Notes: generated by a model not told the origin, from the sequence alone. Counted from the first letter of the stretch, positions 23,700 to 33,057 are shown. The stretch: DNA of 64,000 nt from Neisseria sicca (GCF_017753665.1 NZ_CP072524.1:2108001-2172000), one strand, 5' to 3'. Numbers and translations are program-made.

Positions 23700-26012
23700 T
23701 CAATCTTGCGTGCAGATTTCTACGATTTCTTCGCCGTATTTTTCCAACCATTCCCCGCTCACGTCATCAATTTTGGAAAGCGCCGTCAAAGTTTGCGGCC
23801 GGGCTTTGGCGATGGCGCGTAAAGTCTGTTTTCTGGCGACGGCGTGCATCTCTCCGCCTTCATATCGGGCGGTATCGAAACACCATTGGAACAGGCGGCG
23901 GGCGAGCTGGCGTTCTGCCTGTTTCGGCTCGGAAAGCCCGTCTGCGTAGGGGCGGCAGATGTCGAGTATTACCTGCCCGTATTGGGCAATTCTTTCGCTG
24001 CCTATGCCGTGAATACCGAGCAGGTCGGCTTCTTCGGCGGGCGTGAAGACGACAAGGTCGGTCAGGCTGATGTTGGAAAGGATTTTGCCCAAGGCGCATT
24101 GTTTGGCGGCTGCCTGCTCGGCACGCCAGGTTTCCAGCTTTTGCTGTAATTGCTGTTCGCGCTCGGTTTGGGGGGTAAATAGGGGGTCTTCGTTGCCCGC
24201 TTGTCCGCTTTGGTTTTCGGCTGCGTTCTTGCAGACATTGAGGATATCGATGCCGAATTTTTTGATTTTCGCCTCACCCAAACCGTAGATTTGGTGCAAA
24301 TCTTCCAGCGTTTGCGGCATTTTTTTGACGATGTCGCGCAGGGTTTTGTCACCGCAGACGACATAAGCAGGGACTTCTTCGGAATGGGCGCGCTGCTGCC
24401 GCCAATGCCGCAATGCTTGCCATAGGCGTTCTTCGCGTTCGGTACGCAGCCAGTTGTCTTTGGGCTTTTGAGTGGCGGATTTTTCGCGGCGCAGCGGGCG
24501 CAACATGACTTCGGTTTCGCCTTTAAGGACTTTTTTTGCAGCTTCGGTCAGTTGCAATGCCTGATATTGTGCGGTATTGACGGTGAGGTAGCCGAGGCTG
24601 ATGCACTGGCGGATGACGCTGCGCCATTCTTTGTCGGTTTGCCCGTTGCCGATGCCGAAGGTGGAGAGTTTGTCGTGGCCGTTGCGCTCTATCCAGTCGT
24701 CGCTTTTACCGCGCAGCAGGTTGGTGATATAGCCGGCGGCAAAGCGTTGTCCGGCGCGATACACGCAACTGAGGAGCTTTTGTACGAGGACGGTGCCGTC
24801 GAAGCGTACGGGCGGATGCAGGCAGTTGTCGCAATGCCCGCAGGGGGCGGATTCTTCGCCGAAATGCTTGAGCAGAAGGACGCGGCGGCAGGCGGCGGTT
24901 TCGCAGACGGAAAGCATGGCATCGAGCTTCTGCATTTCGATTTGCTTCTGCACTTCGTCGCTGTTGCCTTCGGCGATACGTTCGCGCAGCAATACCCAGT
25001 CGTTCAGCCCGTAACACAGCCAACTCACGGCAGGCAGCCCGTCCCGCCCGGCGCGGCCGGATTCTTGGTAGAAATGTTCGACGCTTTGGGGCATATCGAG
25101 ATGGGCGACGAAGCGCACGTCCGGTTTGTCTATGCCCATACCGAAGGCAACGGTGGCGACGACGATGATGTTGTCTTCGCGGGTAAAACGGCGTTGGTTT
25201 GCTTCGCGCACTTCCATGCTCAAGCCGGCATGGTAGGGAATCGCGTCCAATCCGTTTTCGCAGAGGAATTGAGCGATGTCTTCGACCTTTTTGCGGCTGA
25301 GGCAATAGACGATACCGCTTTGCCCTTCCATTTCTTTGCGGATGAAGTCGAAAAGCTGCTTTTTACCGTTGTTTTTTTCGATGACCTGATAATAGATATT
25401 CGGGCGGTCAAAGCTGGAGATGAATTCGGGCGCGTCTTCGAGATGGAGGAAATGTTTGATGTCGGCGCGGGTCGCCGCATCGGCGGTCGCGGTCAGGGCA
25501 ATGCGCGGCACTTGCGGATAGCGTTTGGCAAGCAGCCCTAATTGCTGGTATTCGGGGCGGAAATCGTGCCCCCATTGGCTGACGCAATGTGCTTCGTCTA
25601 TGGCGAAAAGGCTGATGGTTTGCTGATCGAGAAAACGCAGGAAACGGTCGGTAACGAGCCGCTCCGGTGCGACGTAGAGCAGTTTCAGACGACCTTGGGC
25701 GAGTTTGTCCGCCACTTCGCGGGCTTCTTCCACCGTTGTACTGCTGTTGACCGCTGCTGCTTCTATGCCTGCGGCGTGCAGGCTCGCCACTTGGTCGTTC
25801 ATCAGGGCAATCAGCGGCGAAACGACGATGGCGACGCCTTCGCGCATCAGCGCGGGAATTTGGTAACACAGCGACTTGCCCCCGCCCGTCGGCATCAATA
25901 CCATCAGGCTTCCGCCGCCTGCCAATGTATTGACGACAGCCTCCTGCTTGCCGCGAAATTCGGGATAGCCGAATACTTCGTGCAAAATCTGTTGGGCGGA
26001 AGGCTGGGGCAT
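23700..26012 (-). CDS. recQ: ATP-dependent DNA helicase RecQ with three HRDC domains
   Basis: 770 residues from the ATG at 26012; the frame is open to 26297, but that extension is not RecQ-like. The SF2 core has LMPTGGGKSLCYQ (Walker A) and AIDEAHCVSQWGHDFRPEY (DEAH and aromatic-rich loop). An RQC zinc site (CGHCDNC) follows, then three HRDC modules in the last 270 residues instead of the usual one. Each has a recognisable W/Q-rich first helix and an Ile-Gly or Leu-Gly turn. Triple HRDC is known for neisserial RecQ, which takes part in pilin antigenic variation and repair. A DnaA box lies just upstream (26084). Confidence 0.96.
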   Translation of the reverse strand: MPQPSAQQILHEVFGYPEFRGKQEAVVNTLAGGGSLMVLMPTGGGKSLCYQIPALMREGVAIVVSPLIALMNDQVASLHAAGIEAAAVNSSTTVEEAREVADKLAQGRLKLLYVAPERLVTDRFLRFLDQQTISLFAIDEAHCVSQWGHDFRPEYQQLGLLAKRYPQVPRIALTATADAATRADIKHFLHLEDAPEFISSFDRPNIYYQVIEKNNGKKQLFDFIRKEMEGQSGIVYCLSRKKVEDIAQFLCENGLDAIPYHAGLSMEVREANQRRFTREDNIIVVATVAFGMGIDKPDVRFVAHLDMPQSVEHFYQESGRAGRDGLPAVSWLCYGLNDWVLLRERIAEGNSDEVQKQIEMQKLDAMLSVCETAACRRVLLLKHFGEESAPCGHCDNCLHPPVRFDGTVLVQKLLSCVYRAGQRFAAGYITNLLRGKSDDWIERNGHDKLSTFGIGNGQTDKEWRSVIRQCISLGYLTVNTAQYQALQLTEAAKKVLKGETEVMLRPLRREKSATQKPKDNWLRTEREERLWQALRHWRQQRAHSEEVPAYVVCGDKTLRDIVKKMPQTLEDLHQIYGLGEAKIKKFGIDILNVCKNAAENQSGQAGNEDPLFTPQTEREQQLQQKLETWRAEQAAAKQCALGKILSNISLTDLVVFTPAEEADLLGIHGIGSERIAQYGQVILDICRPYADGLSEPKQAERQLARRLFQWCFDTARYEGGEMHAVARKQTLRAIAKARPQTLTALSKIDDVSGEWLEKYGEEIVEICTQD

Positions 26013-26396
26013 GATGGTTCCGTAGGAAGGGAAAAACGTTATTTTAGCGGTTTTAGACACTGCCTGCATGGGGGATATTTGAGTTATCCACATGGGGTCA
26101 TCTGAAAACGGATTATGCTTGGTTGGGTATCGCAGATTGATTTTTGATTGAGACAAGATGGCGGAACTGCCGACAATACGGATATGGGAAACTGGTTTAC
26201 CCAATGCGTTACCGTTCTTTTTAATCTCCGGCAAAGCGGCGGCATACCGGTTTCCAGTCAATCGGCTAGAAAACCTGTTTTCAGACGACCTTTTCATTTT
26301 TTGGCGGTTTTAAGACTTTGCAAAGCCGATTTACTGCCCCGCCGTCTTCGCGCATAATACGGCAGTCTAATAATTTATCCTAAGCACCCGAAACTT
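26013..26396. other. Intergenic region recQ / lipoprotein
   Basis: Holds the recQ promoter region, an exact DnaA box at 26084-26092, a degenerate DUS (GTCATCTGAAAA, 26098-26109) and a DUS at 26279-26290. GTCTAATAA at 26367-26375 resembles half of the ECF promoter pattern but lacks the upstream block. I see no gene. Confidence 0.6.
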
Positions 26397-26843
26397 ATGA
26401 ACATCAAACACTTTTCCCTTATTTCGACTTTATCGACAGCCCTGCTCCTGAGCGCCTGTCAAACGACTACGACCACAAGCGGCGGCGTCAGCGGCAACTG
26501 GGACAACATCGGCACGATTTCCGACGGCAATATCAAAGTGGCGATTGATAAAAACAGCATCAAGAAAAACGGTACTTTGGTTACTTTCCGCGATAGAAAA
26601 ACCGTGTCAAAGATGAAAGAAGAACGCTTCGTCAACACGCCTGCCTACAAAACCGCCATCGGCGACTGGGAAATCCACTGCACCAACAAAACCTACCGCC
26701 TGACCGCTTTGCAGCTCCTCGACGAACACGGCAAAGAAATTTCCAAACACAGCTACACGGCGACGAATATCCGCCCGATGAGCGTAATGAACGGCACAAT
26801 TACCGAAAAACAATTCGAAGCCGTATGCGACAGCAAGCTCTAA
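26397..26843 (+). CDS. Putative outer-membrane lipoprotein, surface-adhesin E-like
   Basis: 148 residues. The signal peptide ends at a lipobox LSAC (C21), followed by a run of threonines. The mature domain has two cysteines (in IHCTNK and AVCDSK) that could pair. The layout, an acidic strand-rich domain with a central WEIHC and a C-terminal cysteine, resembles the surface-adhesin protein E family, but similarity is modest. It is probably a surface or periplasm-facing lipoprotein of unknown function. A DnaA box follows 20 bases after the stop. Confidence 0.7.
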   Translation: MNIKHFSLISTLSTALLLSACQTTTTTSGGVSGNWDNIGTISDGNIKVAIDKNSIKKNGTLVTFRDRKTVSKMKEERFVNTPAYKTAIGDWEIHCTNKTYRLTALQLLDEHGKEISKHSYTATNIRPMSVMNGTITEKQFEAVCDSKL

Positions 26844-26886
26844 TACTCAACTTATCTACATACTTATCCACAAGATAGTTAAATCA

Positions 26887-26936
26887 AAAGGTCGTCTGAA
26901 AACCATGAATATGGGGATTCAGACGACCTTTTTGAT
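26887..26936 (+). terminator. DUS terminator after the lipoprotein gene
   Basis: AAAAGGTCGTCTGAAAACC and GATTCAGACGACCTTTTT enclose a short loop. Exact DnaA boxes lie at 26864 and 26963 on either side. Confidence 0.8.
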
Positions 26937-27035
26937 TTTTTTCGGGAAAGTTATATTCAGGATTATCCACATTTTATTGAAGTCGCGGTTTATCGGTTCA
27001 AACCATAATTTCTGCTCATCTCATCCATCCGATTT

Positions 27036-27605
27036 CTAACGCAAACGAACACCTGTTTCCCCATCAATAATCTGACTCGGCAACTTTTGTTTGCCGATTA
27101 AACCGTCGACTACCCATACATCTCTTCCAAACTGCCTTCTTACTTCCCGCTCCGTCCTACACGCGCGTTTGCCTGCGCGGTTGCACGAAGTCGAAACCAA
27201 AGGTGTTTTCAAAGCCTGACACAAGCGGCGCGCACCTACATGGGCAGGAACCCTGACCGCCAGTTTGCTGCGCCTTTTTCCGCGTAATGCGGGCAAAACG
27301 TCAGCAGCAGCAGGAAGCAGAAAGGTTTTGGGCGCAGGCCATTCGTTTCTGAGCATAGTTTGAATGTTTTCAGACGACCTTTTGAGCAGGGGCTGTAATT
27401 GCTCCAATTGGTTGCCAATGACAATCATGCCTTTATGTTGCGGTCTTTTTTTCAGATGAATCAGTCGGTTAAGTGCTTTAGGCAAGGTCGGGATACAGCC
27501 TATGCCATAGCAGGACTCGGTAGGATAGGCGACCAAGCCGCCTTTTTTAAGATGGGATTGCAGCTTGCGAAGCGTCGAAGCTGAAAGGATTCTGGGGAAT
27601 GACAT
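27036..27605 (-). CDS. tsaC: L-threonylcarbamoyladenylate synthase (YrdC/Sua5 type)
   Basis: 189 residues from the ATG at 27605; the longer frame to 27686 runs into purD and a DUS hairpin. YrdC motifs: GGLVAYPTESCYGIGC near residue 23, KKRPQHKGMIVI, and KLAVRVPAH. The short single-domain form makes it TsaC rather than Sua5. It forms threonylcarbamoyl-AMP from threonine, bicarbonate and ATP, the first step of t6A37 in tRNA. The trmO gene about 6 kb away modifies the same base further. Confidence 0.93.
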   Translation of the reverse strand: MSFPRILSASTLRKLQSHLKKGGLVAYPTESCYGIGCIPTLPKALNRLIHLKKRPQHKGMIVIGNQLEQLQPLLKRSSENIQTMLRNEWPAPKTFLLPAAADVLPALRGKRRSKLAVRVPAHVGARRLCQALKTPLVSTSCNRAGKRACRTEREVRRQFGRDVWVVDGLIGKQKLPSQIIDGETGVRLR

Positions 27606-27611
27606 GACAGG

Positions 27612-27651
27612 GAAGGTCGTCTGAAACACAATCATGTTTTCAGACGACCTG
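27612..27651 (-). terminator. DUS terminator between purD and tsaC
   Basis: GGAAGGTCGTCTGAAACAC and GTTTTCAGACGACCTG flank a short loop. It lies between the purD stop and tsaC ATG on the same strand, so the two genes are probably transcribed separately or partly attenuated. Confidence 0.75.
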
Positions 27652-27660
27652 TTTCTTTGA

Positions 27661-28932
27661 TTAACGGTTGATGGCTTTGTCGGCAATGTCTTTACGGTAT
27701 TGCATACCGTCGAAGCTGATTTTTTCCAATGCGCTATACGCCTTGGCTTTGGCTTGAGCTACATCGTCACCCAATCCTACGACACACAATACGCGACCGC
27801 CGTTGGTCAATACATCGCCTTTCTCGTTTGCCGTTGTGCCTGCATGGAAAACTTTGCCGATTTGGTTGGCTGCATCCAGACCGGAAATAACCTCACCTTT
27901 TTTGGGCGTTTCGGGGTAATTTTGCGCCGCCAGCACTACACCTACGGCAGTTTGCGGGTTCCATTCCGCTGTTATGCTATCGAGTTTGCCGTCTATTGCC
28001 GCTTCGACCAAATCCGACAAGTCGCTGTTCAGACGACTCATAATCGGCTGGGTTTCGGGATCGCCGAAACGGCAGTTAAACTCAATCGTATAGGGTGCGC
28101 CGCTTTGATCAATCATCAAACCTGCGTACAGGAAGCCGGTGAACTCATACCCTTCCGCTTTCATTCCCGCTATGGTCGGCAAAATAATCTCGTTCATCGC
28201 GCGCTCGTACACGGCGGGCGTTACCACAGGCGCGGGACTGTACGCGCCCATACCGCCCGTATTCGGGCCTTTATCGTCGTCTAAAAGACGCTTGTGGTCT
28301 TGGCTGGTCGCCATAGGCAACACATGATTGCCATCAACCATGACGATAAAGCTCGCTTCTTCGCCTTGCAGGAAATCTTCAATCACAACGCGCGCGCCGG
28401 CATTGCCCATTTTGTTGCCCAGCAGCATATCGTCAATCGCGGCATGCGCTTCATCTAAAGTCATCGCCACAATCACGCCTTTACCTGCCGCCAAACCATC
28501 GGCTTTGATGACGATAGGCGCACCTTTCTGATTGACGTAATCGTGTGCAGCATCGGCGTTTTCAAAGGTTTGGTATTGCGCGGTCGGAATATTGTATTTC
28601 GCCATAAATGCTTTGGCAAAATCTTTAGAACTTTCCAACTGCGCTGCATATTGTGTCGGACCAAATATTTTTAGCCCTGCGGCACGGAAATCATCCACAA
28701 TACCCGCCGCCAAAGGCGCTTCAGGACCAACGACGATAAAAGCAATATTTTCTTTGCGGCAGAATTCAATCAAATCCTGATGCGCAGTCAAGGCGATGTT
28801 TTGCAATTTAGGTTCAATCGCCGTACCGGCATTACCGGGTGCAACAAATACTGTTTCCACTTTAGACGACTGCGCCAATTTCCAAGCCAACGCGTGTTCG
28901 CGACCGCCATTACCGATAACAAGCAACTTCAT
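27661..28932 (-). CDS. purD: Phosphoribosylamine-glycine ligase (GAR synthetase)
   Basis: 423 residues, the usual length. N-terminal MKLLVIGNGGREHALAWKLA is diagnostic. The ATP-grasp core shows VIKADGLAAGKGVIVA and, later, EFNCRFGDPETQ with metal-binding acids. It catalyses the second step of de novo purine synthesis, joining glycine to phosphoribosylamine. It is not grouped with other pur genes here. Confidence 0.98.
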   Translation of the reverse strand: MKLLVIGNGGREHALAWKLAQSSKVETVFVAPGNAGTAIEPKLQNIALTAHQDLIEFCRKENIAFIVVGPEAPLAAGIVDDFRAAGLKIFGPTQYAAQLESSKDFAKAFMAKYNIPTAQYQTFENADAAHDYVNQKGAPIVIKADGLAAGKGVIVAMTLDEAHAAIDDMLLGNKMGNAGARVVIEDFLQGEEASFIVMVDGNHVLPMATSQDHKRLLDDDKGPNTGGMGAYSPAPVVTPAVYERAMNEIILPTIAGMKAEGYEFTGFLYAGLMIDQSGAPYTIEFNCRFGDPETQPIMSRLNSDLSDLVEAAIDGKLDSITAEWNPQTAVGVVLAAQNYPETPKKGEVISGLDAANQIGKVFHAGTTANEKGDVLTNGGRVLCVVGLGDDVAQAKAKAYSALEKISFDGMQYRKDIADKAINR

Positions 28933-29089
28933 CCCATCTCCTTGACAAATATGTACTTTTAACGAAAACTCGACACAAAGGGACTATTGTCCCATTTAAA
29001 GAAATTTTAGTGGAATCAAACAAAAACCGCTTCATTCCACTCTGCAACCTATTTAACTTATCCACAAAATTGAAAAAGGACAAGCAGCT

Positions 29090-29407
29090 ATGCAAAAACG
29101 TATTGATGAAATCCAAAGTAAATACCGCGAATGGTGTCATTTACTACCGCAATTGGAAGAAGACATCCGGCGTTGGAAACATGCCGTCGCTTTGATTCGC
29201 GATATGGATAATTTCTATACCCACGAATATCAGGCTTGCCATCGGGCTATTGAAGATGGAGTGGAGGTGGATTTGCGTACAGAAGGCGAATATAGCATTA
29301 TGAGCGAAGATGCCTTATGGAACGCGCTGGGCGAATTCCATCAATTGGCTTGGCTATATTTGCGCTCCAGCGTCGATGCCTTGGACAGATATACGCAAGA
29401 AGATTAA
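29090..29407 (+). CDS. DUF4298 small protein
   Basis: 105 residues, mostly helical and charged, with several aromatics (FYTHEYQACHRAI). The end of the protein, WNALGEFHQLAWLYLRSSVDALD, fits DUF4298, a family of unknown function. GAAAAAGGA lies 10 bases before the ATG. The upstream gap holds an exact DnaA box (29058). No signal peptide or membrane segment is seen. Confidence 0.78.
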   Translation: MQKRIDEIQSKYREWCHLLPQLEEDIRRWKHAVALIRDMDNFYTHEYQACHRAIEDGVEVDLRTEGEYSIMSEDALWNALGEFHQLAWLYLRSSVDALDRYTQED

Positions 29408-29412
29408 TCAGC

Positions 29413-29458
29413 AAAGAGGTCGTCTGAAATACCATCACAAAGCATTTCAGACGACCTT
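29413..29458. terminator. Bidirectional DUS terminator, DUF4298 gene / yigZ
   Basis: AAAGAGGTCGTCTGAAAT pairs with ATTTCAGACGACCTTTC between two convergent stops. Confidence 0.88.
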
Positions 29459-30070
29459 TCATTCAAAAGGCTTTTCCGTATTTACTTCAATCTGCCGTGT
29501 ATTCTTCCAAGCTGCAACACAGGCCTCATAATTTGCCAACGATAAACTTACCGTCAATCGGCAATCCAACTGTAAATCCTGCTCCAATATATCCGCCTGA
29601 TATTGTTTAGCAATGCGTATTGCTTCATTCAAAAACGGATATTCACATTTCAGCCAAACGGTTTTTTCAATATTCTTTTCAACCACTTCCGAAATTGCCA
29701 ACGCCTGAGCCGTCGCCTCTTTGTATGCGTGAATCAGACCGGGAACACCCAATAAAGTACCGCCGAAATAGCGCACGACAACGACCAAAACATCGGTTAC
29801 ACCCACCGAATCAATCTGTCCTAAAATTGGTCGCCCAGCGCTTCCTGACGGCTCTCCATCATCATTGGCACGAAATTGCATGCCATCTACGCCCAAACGA
29901 TAGGCATAGCACCAATGCCGCGCTTTATGATGTTCTTCCTTTAACGGATCGAGGTATTTTTTCACATCAGCAAACGTCCGAATCGGATAGGCAAATGCAA
30001 TAAAACGGCTGCCTTTATCTTTAAACTCAGCCTGCGTCGGGGAAGTAATGGTTTTATAAGTCGTAATCAT
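29459..30070 (-). CDS. yigZ: YigZ/IMPACT family protein
   Basis: 203 residues. The N-terminal UPF0029/Impact domain contains KGSRFIAFAYP, DDGEPSGSAGRPIL and VVVVRYFGGTLLGVPGL. A smaller ferredoxin-like DUF1949 domain follows. Bacterial members are poorly characterised; links to translation control or peptidase folding have been proposed. A near-consensus parS site lies 46 bases upstream of the start. Confidence 0.92.
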   Translation of the reverse strand: MITTYKTITSPTQAEFKDKGSRFIAFAYPIRTFADVKKYLDPLKEEHHKARHWCYAYRLGVDGMQFRANDDGEPSGSAGRPILGQIDSVGVTDVLVVVVRYFGGTLLGVPGLIHAYKEATAQALAISEVVEKNIEKTVWLKCEYPFLNEAIRIAKQYQADILEQDLQLDCRLTVSLSLANYEACVAAWKNTRQIEVNTEKPFE

Positions 30071-30116
30071 GCTGAAATGTTTTCAGACGACCTCATTAAT
30101 AACAAGGTCGTCTGAA

Positions 30117-30132
30117 CGTTTCACGTGAAACA
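30117..30132. promoter_or_regulatory. parS-like ParB binding site 1
   Basis: CGTTTCACGTGAAACA matches the parS consensus TGTTTCACGTGAAACA at 15 of 16 positions, with a perfect 14-bp palindromic core (30118-30131). It sits in the gap between etfA and yigZ, beside a DUS pair (30078-30116). Confidence 0.85.
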
Positions 30133-31068
30133 TCAATTTTTCAATGCTTCTGTTAATTGCGGAACGATTTCGAATAAATCGCCTACCAATCCGTAATCGG
30201 CTACATTGAAAATCGGCGCATCGGCATCTTTATTGATTGCGACAATGACTTTGCTGTCCTGCATACCGGCAACGTGTTGAATCGCACCTGAAATACCGAT
30301 TGCAAAATAGAGCTGCGGTGCAACCACTTTACCAGTTTGTCCGACCTGCACATCATTCGGCGCATATTCGGCATCAACCGCCGCACGGGATGCTCCGATT
30401 GCCGCGCCTAAAACATCCGCCAACGGTGTCAGCACTTCATTGAATTTTTCCGCACTACCCAAAGCACGGCCACCGGAGACAATGACTTTTGCCTGAGTCA
30501 GCTCAGGACGATCGGAATGGGAAAGCTGGCGGTTCACAAAACGGCTCAGGTTTTGGGCAGGGGTTGCTTCAACATTAATTACCTCAGCATTACCACCTTG
30601 CGCCGCCGCTGCGTCAAAAGCCGTCGCACGGAAGGTCAGCACTAATTTTTCCGAATCAGCTTGCACGGTTTCAAATGCATTACCCGCATAAATCGGGCGC
30701 ACAAAAGTCGTGTTATCCACAATCTCGGTCAAATCAGAAATTTGCGGGACGTCTAATAAGGCCGCTACGCGAGGCAAAAGGTTTTTACCAAATGTGGTTG
30801 CCGTTGCTGCAACATAGCGGTAATCCGCCGCCAATTTGACAACCAGCGGAGCCAGTTCTTCAGCCAAACCTTCGGCATAATGGGCAGCATCCGCAACCAA
30901 AACTTTTTCCACACCCGCAACTTGTTTCGCGGATTCCACTACGGCCGATGCACCGCTTCCGGCAACCAATAAATCGACTTTGCCCAGTTTGACAGCGGCG
31001 GTAACGGCATGCAAAGTGGCAGGATTCAACTGTTTGTTGTCGTGTTCAGCAATAATCAATACACTCAT
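30133..31068 (-). CDS. etfA: Electron transfer flavoprotein, alpha subunit
   Basis: 311 residues. The C-terminal FAD domain has VVSGGRALGS and the signature region YFAIGISGAIQHVAGM with VAINKDADAPIF. With EtfB it carries electrons from acyl-CoA dehydrogenases, such as the one at 6-7.8 kb, to ETF-quinone oxidoreductase. It starts 10 bases after etfB in the same operon. A DnaA box lies inside the gene (30713). Confidence 0.97.
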   Translation of the reverse strand: MSVLIIAEHDNKQLNPATLHAVTAAVKLGKVDLLVAGSGASAVVESAKQVAGVEKVLVADAAHYAEGLAEELAPLVVKLAADYRYVAATATTFGKNLLPRVAALLDVPQISDLTEIVDNTTFVRPIYAGNAFETVQADSEKLVLTFRATAFDAAAAQGGNAEVINVEATPAQNLSRFVNRQLSHSDRPELTQAKVIVSGGRALGSAEKFNEVLTPLADVLGAAIGASRAAVDAEYAPNDVQVGQTGKVVAPQLYFAIGISGAIQHVAGMQDSKVIVAINKDADAPIFNVADYGLVGDLFEIVPQLTEALKN

Positions 31069-31078
31069 TTCAGTCTCC

Positions 31079-31828
31079 TCAAATCACTTTGGCTTCGTTT
31101 TTCAATTTTTCAACCAATTCGGCAACACTTGCTACTTTCACGCCTGCCTGACGCGCTTTAGGTTCGGCGAATTTCACCGTTTTCAGACGAGGTGAAATAT
31201 CCGCAACCAAATCGGCAGGAGCCAGCTTTTCCAAAGGTTTTTTCTTTGCTGCCATAATATTGGGGAGTTTGACAAAGCGCGGCTCATTCAAGCGCAAATC
31301 AGCACTGATAACCGCAGGCAGTTTCAATGCGATGGTTTCTTCGCCACCATCGATTTCGCGCACAATCTGAACTTCGTCGCCTTCAATTTGTACTTTTGAA
31401 GCAAACGTACCTTGCGCCGCATTCAGCAAAGCTGCCAACATTTGCGCCACTTGATTGGCATCATCATCGATCGCCTGTTTGCCCAAAAAGAAAATTTGCG
31501 GATTTTCTTTGTCCGCAACAGCTTTCAACAGCTTGGCAACTGCCAGCGGCTCCAATTTCGCATGGGTTTCAACATGAATTGCACGGTCGGCACCCATCGC
31601 CAAAGCTGTACGCAACGTTTCTTCGCATTTTTTCTCGCCCAAAGAAACCGCTACGATTTCGCTTACTTTTCCGGCTTCTTTCAAACGGACGGCTTCTTCC
31701 ACAGCGATTTCGTCAAACGGGTTCATCGACATTTTGACATTACCGATATCCACATCCGAACCATCGGCTTTTACACGAACTTTGACGTTATAGTCCACTA
31801 CGCGCTTTACTGCGACCAGTGCTTTCAT
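31079..31828 (-). CDS. etfB: Electron transfer flavoprotein, beta subunit
   Basis: 249 residues. Family markers are MKALVAVKRVVDYNVKVRVK at the start, the AMP-binding GADRAIHVE region, and the recognition-loop stretch LPAVISADLRLNEPR. AGGAG lies 6 bases before the ATG. It is the first gene of the etfBA operon; the 212-base gap upstream contains no other gene. Confidence 0.97.
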   Translation of the reverse strand: MKALVAVKRVVDYNVKVRVKADGSDVDIGNVKMSMNPFDEIAVEEAVRLKEAGKVSEIVAVSLGEKKCEETLRTALAMGADRAIHVETHAKLEPLAVAKLLKAVADKENPQIFFLGKQAIDDDANQVAQMLAALLNAAQGTFASKVQIEGDEVQIVREIDGGEETIALKLPAVISADLRLNEPRFVKLPNIMAAKKKPLEKLAPADLVADISPRLKTVKFAEPKARQAGVKVASVAELVEKLKNEAKVI

Positions 31829-32040
31829 TGAATTCTCCTAAAAAGAACGCTGCTTTCACCATCCAGCGAAACCAAACCTTCTTCTCTATAAAATCAAATC
31901 CGTTTTTCTTAAAAACGAATTCATTCAGAAATCTTTCGGATAATGCTTGCCGATTATACCATTTTTAAAGCATTTACTCAGACTGGCGAATATACATTCC
32001 ACACTCAACAAACTGAAAAATATCAAGCGCTATTTCAGTT

Positions 32041-33021
32041 TCAAACGACCTTTGAACCTTCATCGGCAGCCACACAATCCATCAACGTTTGATAAACCAA
32101 ATCCACAGTCGGAATCTGCCCGATATTGCCTAAATTTTTTGCAACAGCCGAAACTTGAACGCCTGTTTTAATCGGATCGGTATCGGTATAAATACCGACC
32201 ACAGGTTTTTCCAAGGCATTTGCCAAATGCAGCAAACCGGTATCCACGCCGACAATTCCGACCGCATGTTTCAGCAAATACGCTGCCTGCAATAAATTTA
32301 TTTTGTCGCACACAATAGCAAACGGCAGTCCGTCTGCAATTTGTTTGGCACGCGTTTTTTCATTTTCATTTCCCCAAGGCAGGTAAATATTGCATTGCTG
32401 TTCTTCATTCAACTTTTGCAGCAACGCCCGCCAGTTTTCCACAGGCCATAATTTACTGTCTCGGCTAGTCGCGTGCAAAGCAGCATAATACGGTTGCTCC
32501 AAATTTTTCAGACGACCTGCTTCGGGAACGGTCAAGCCGAATACCTGCGTTTCCGGCATTGCATACCCAAATACTTGGGCAAACAGTTCACGGTTGCGCC
32601 AAACAGCATTTTTCCCTTTCGGTACAGCGTATGTTTTCGCATACGCCAGCGCAGCCAGTCCCTCGCGCGCGCTGTGTTTATCCAAACCATAAATAGGGGA
32701 TTTTGCCATTTTGGCGAAACACGCGCTTTTAATCAGACCTTGACTGTCCAATACAAAATCAAATGCTTCCTGCCGCAAGGTCTGTTTCAGACGACCTATT
32801 TCCTGCCAAGTTTCTGCCTGAAAGAGATGTTTGCGCCATTGCCGCCATTTCATCACATGGATTTTTTTCACAAACGGATGCAGGCGCGCAATATCCGCAA
32901 ATCCGGCTTCACACAGCCAATGGAGTTCCACATCAGGGCATTGTCGCGCCAAATCTTCGATTGCGGGCAAAGTGTGAATTAAATCGCCCATACTGGACAA
33001 GCGGACAAGCAAAATTTTCAT
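32041..33021 (-). CDS. waaC: Lipopolysaccharide heptosyltransferase I
   Basis: 326 residues of the GT9 family. The N-terminus MKILLVRLSSMGDLIHTLPA binds the acceptor. The C-terminal ADP-heptose site has VGVDTGLLHLANAL and YTDTDPIKTG. WaaC adds the first L-glycero-D-manno-heptose to Kdo of the lipooligosaccharide core on the inner face of the membrane. A perfect parS site lies 12 bases upstream of the start codon, inside the likely promoter. Confidence 0.94.
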   Translation of the reverse strand: MKILLVRLSSMGDLIHTLPAIEDLARQCPDVELHWLCEAGFADIARLHPFVKKIHVMKWRQWRKHLFQAETWQEIGRLKQTLRQEAFDFVLDSQGLIKSACFAKMAKSPIYGLDKHSAREGLAALAYAKTYAVPKGKNAVWRNRELFAQVFGYAMPETQVFGLTVPEAGRLKNLEQPYYAALHATSRDSKLWPVENWRALLQKLNEEQQCNIYLPWGNENEKTRAKQIADGLPFAIVCDKINLLQAAYLLKHAVGIVGVDTGLLHLANALEKPVVGIYTDTDPIKTGVQVSAVAKNLGNIGQIPTVDLVYQTLMDCVAADEGSKVV

Positions 33022-33033
33022 ATTTAGGAAGGG

Positions 33034-33049
33034 TGTTTCACGTGAAACA
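33034..33049. promoter_or_regulatory. parS ParB binding site 2 (perfect consensus)
   Basis: TGTTTCACGTGAAACA, identical to the consensus 16-mer, in the 36-base gap between waaC and the nicotinamidase gene. It is 2.9 kb from site 1. Confidence 0.93.
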
Positions 33050-33057
33050 ATTTTAAC

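Noticed and set aside
24468..25541. Long plus-strand frame (357 codons) opposite recQ
   Set aside because: It is antisense to a clearly conserved helicase, has no ribosome site and gives a protein without family features. High-GC third codon positions on the other strand create such frames.
26360..26396. ECF-type promoter upstream of the adhesin-E-like lipoprotein
   Set aside because: GTCTAATAA is present, but the sequence 16 bases upstream (CCGTCT) does not match TGTAAG.
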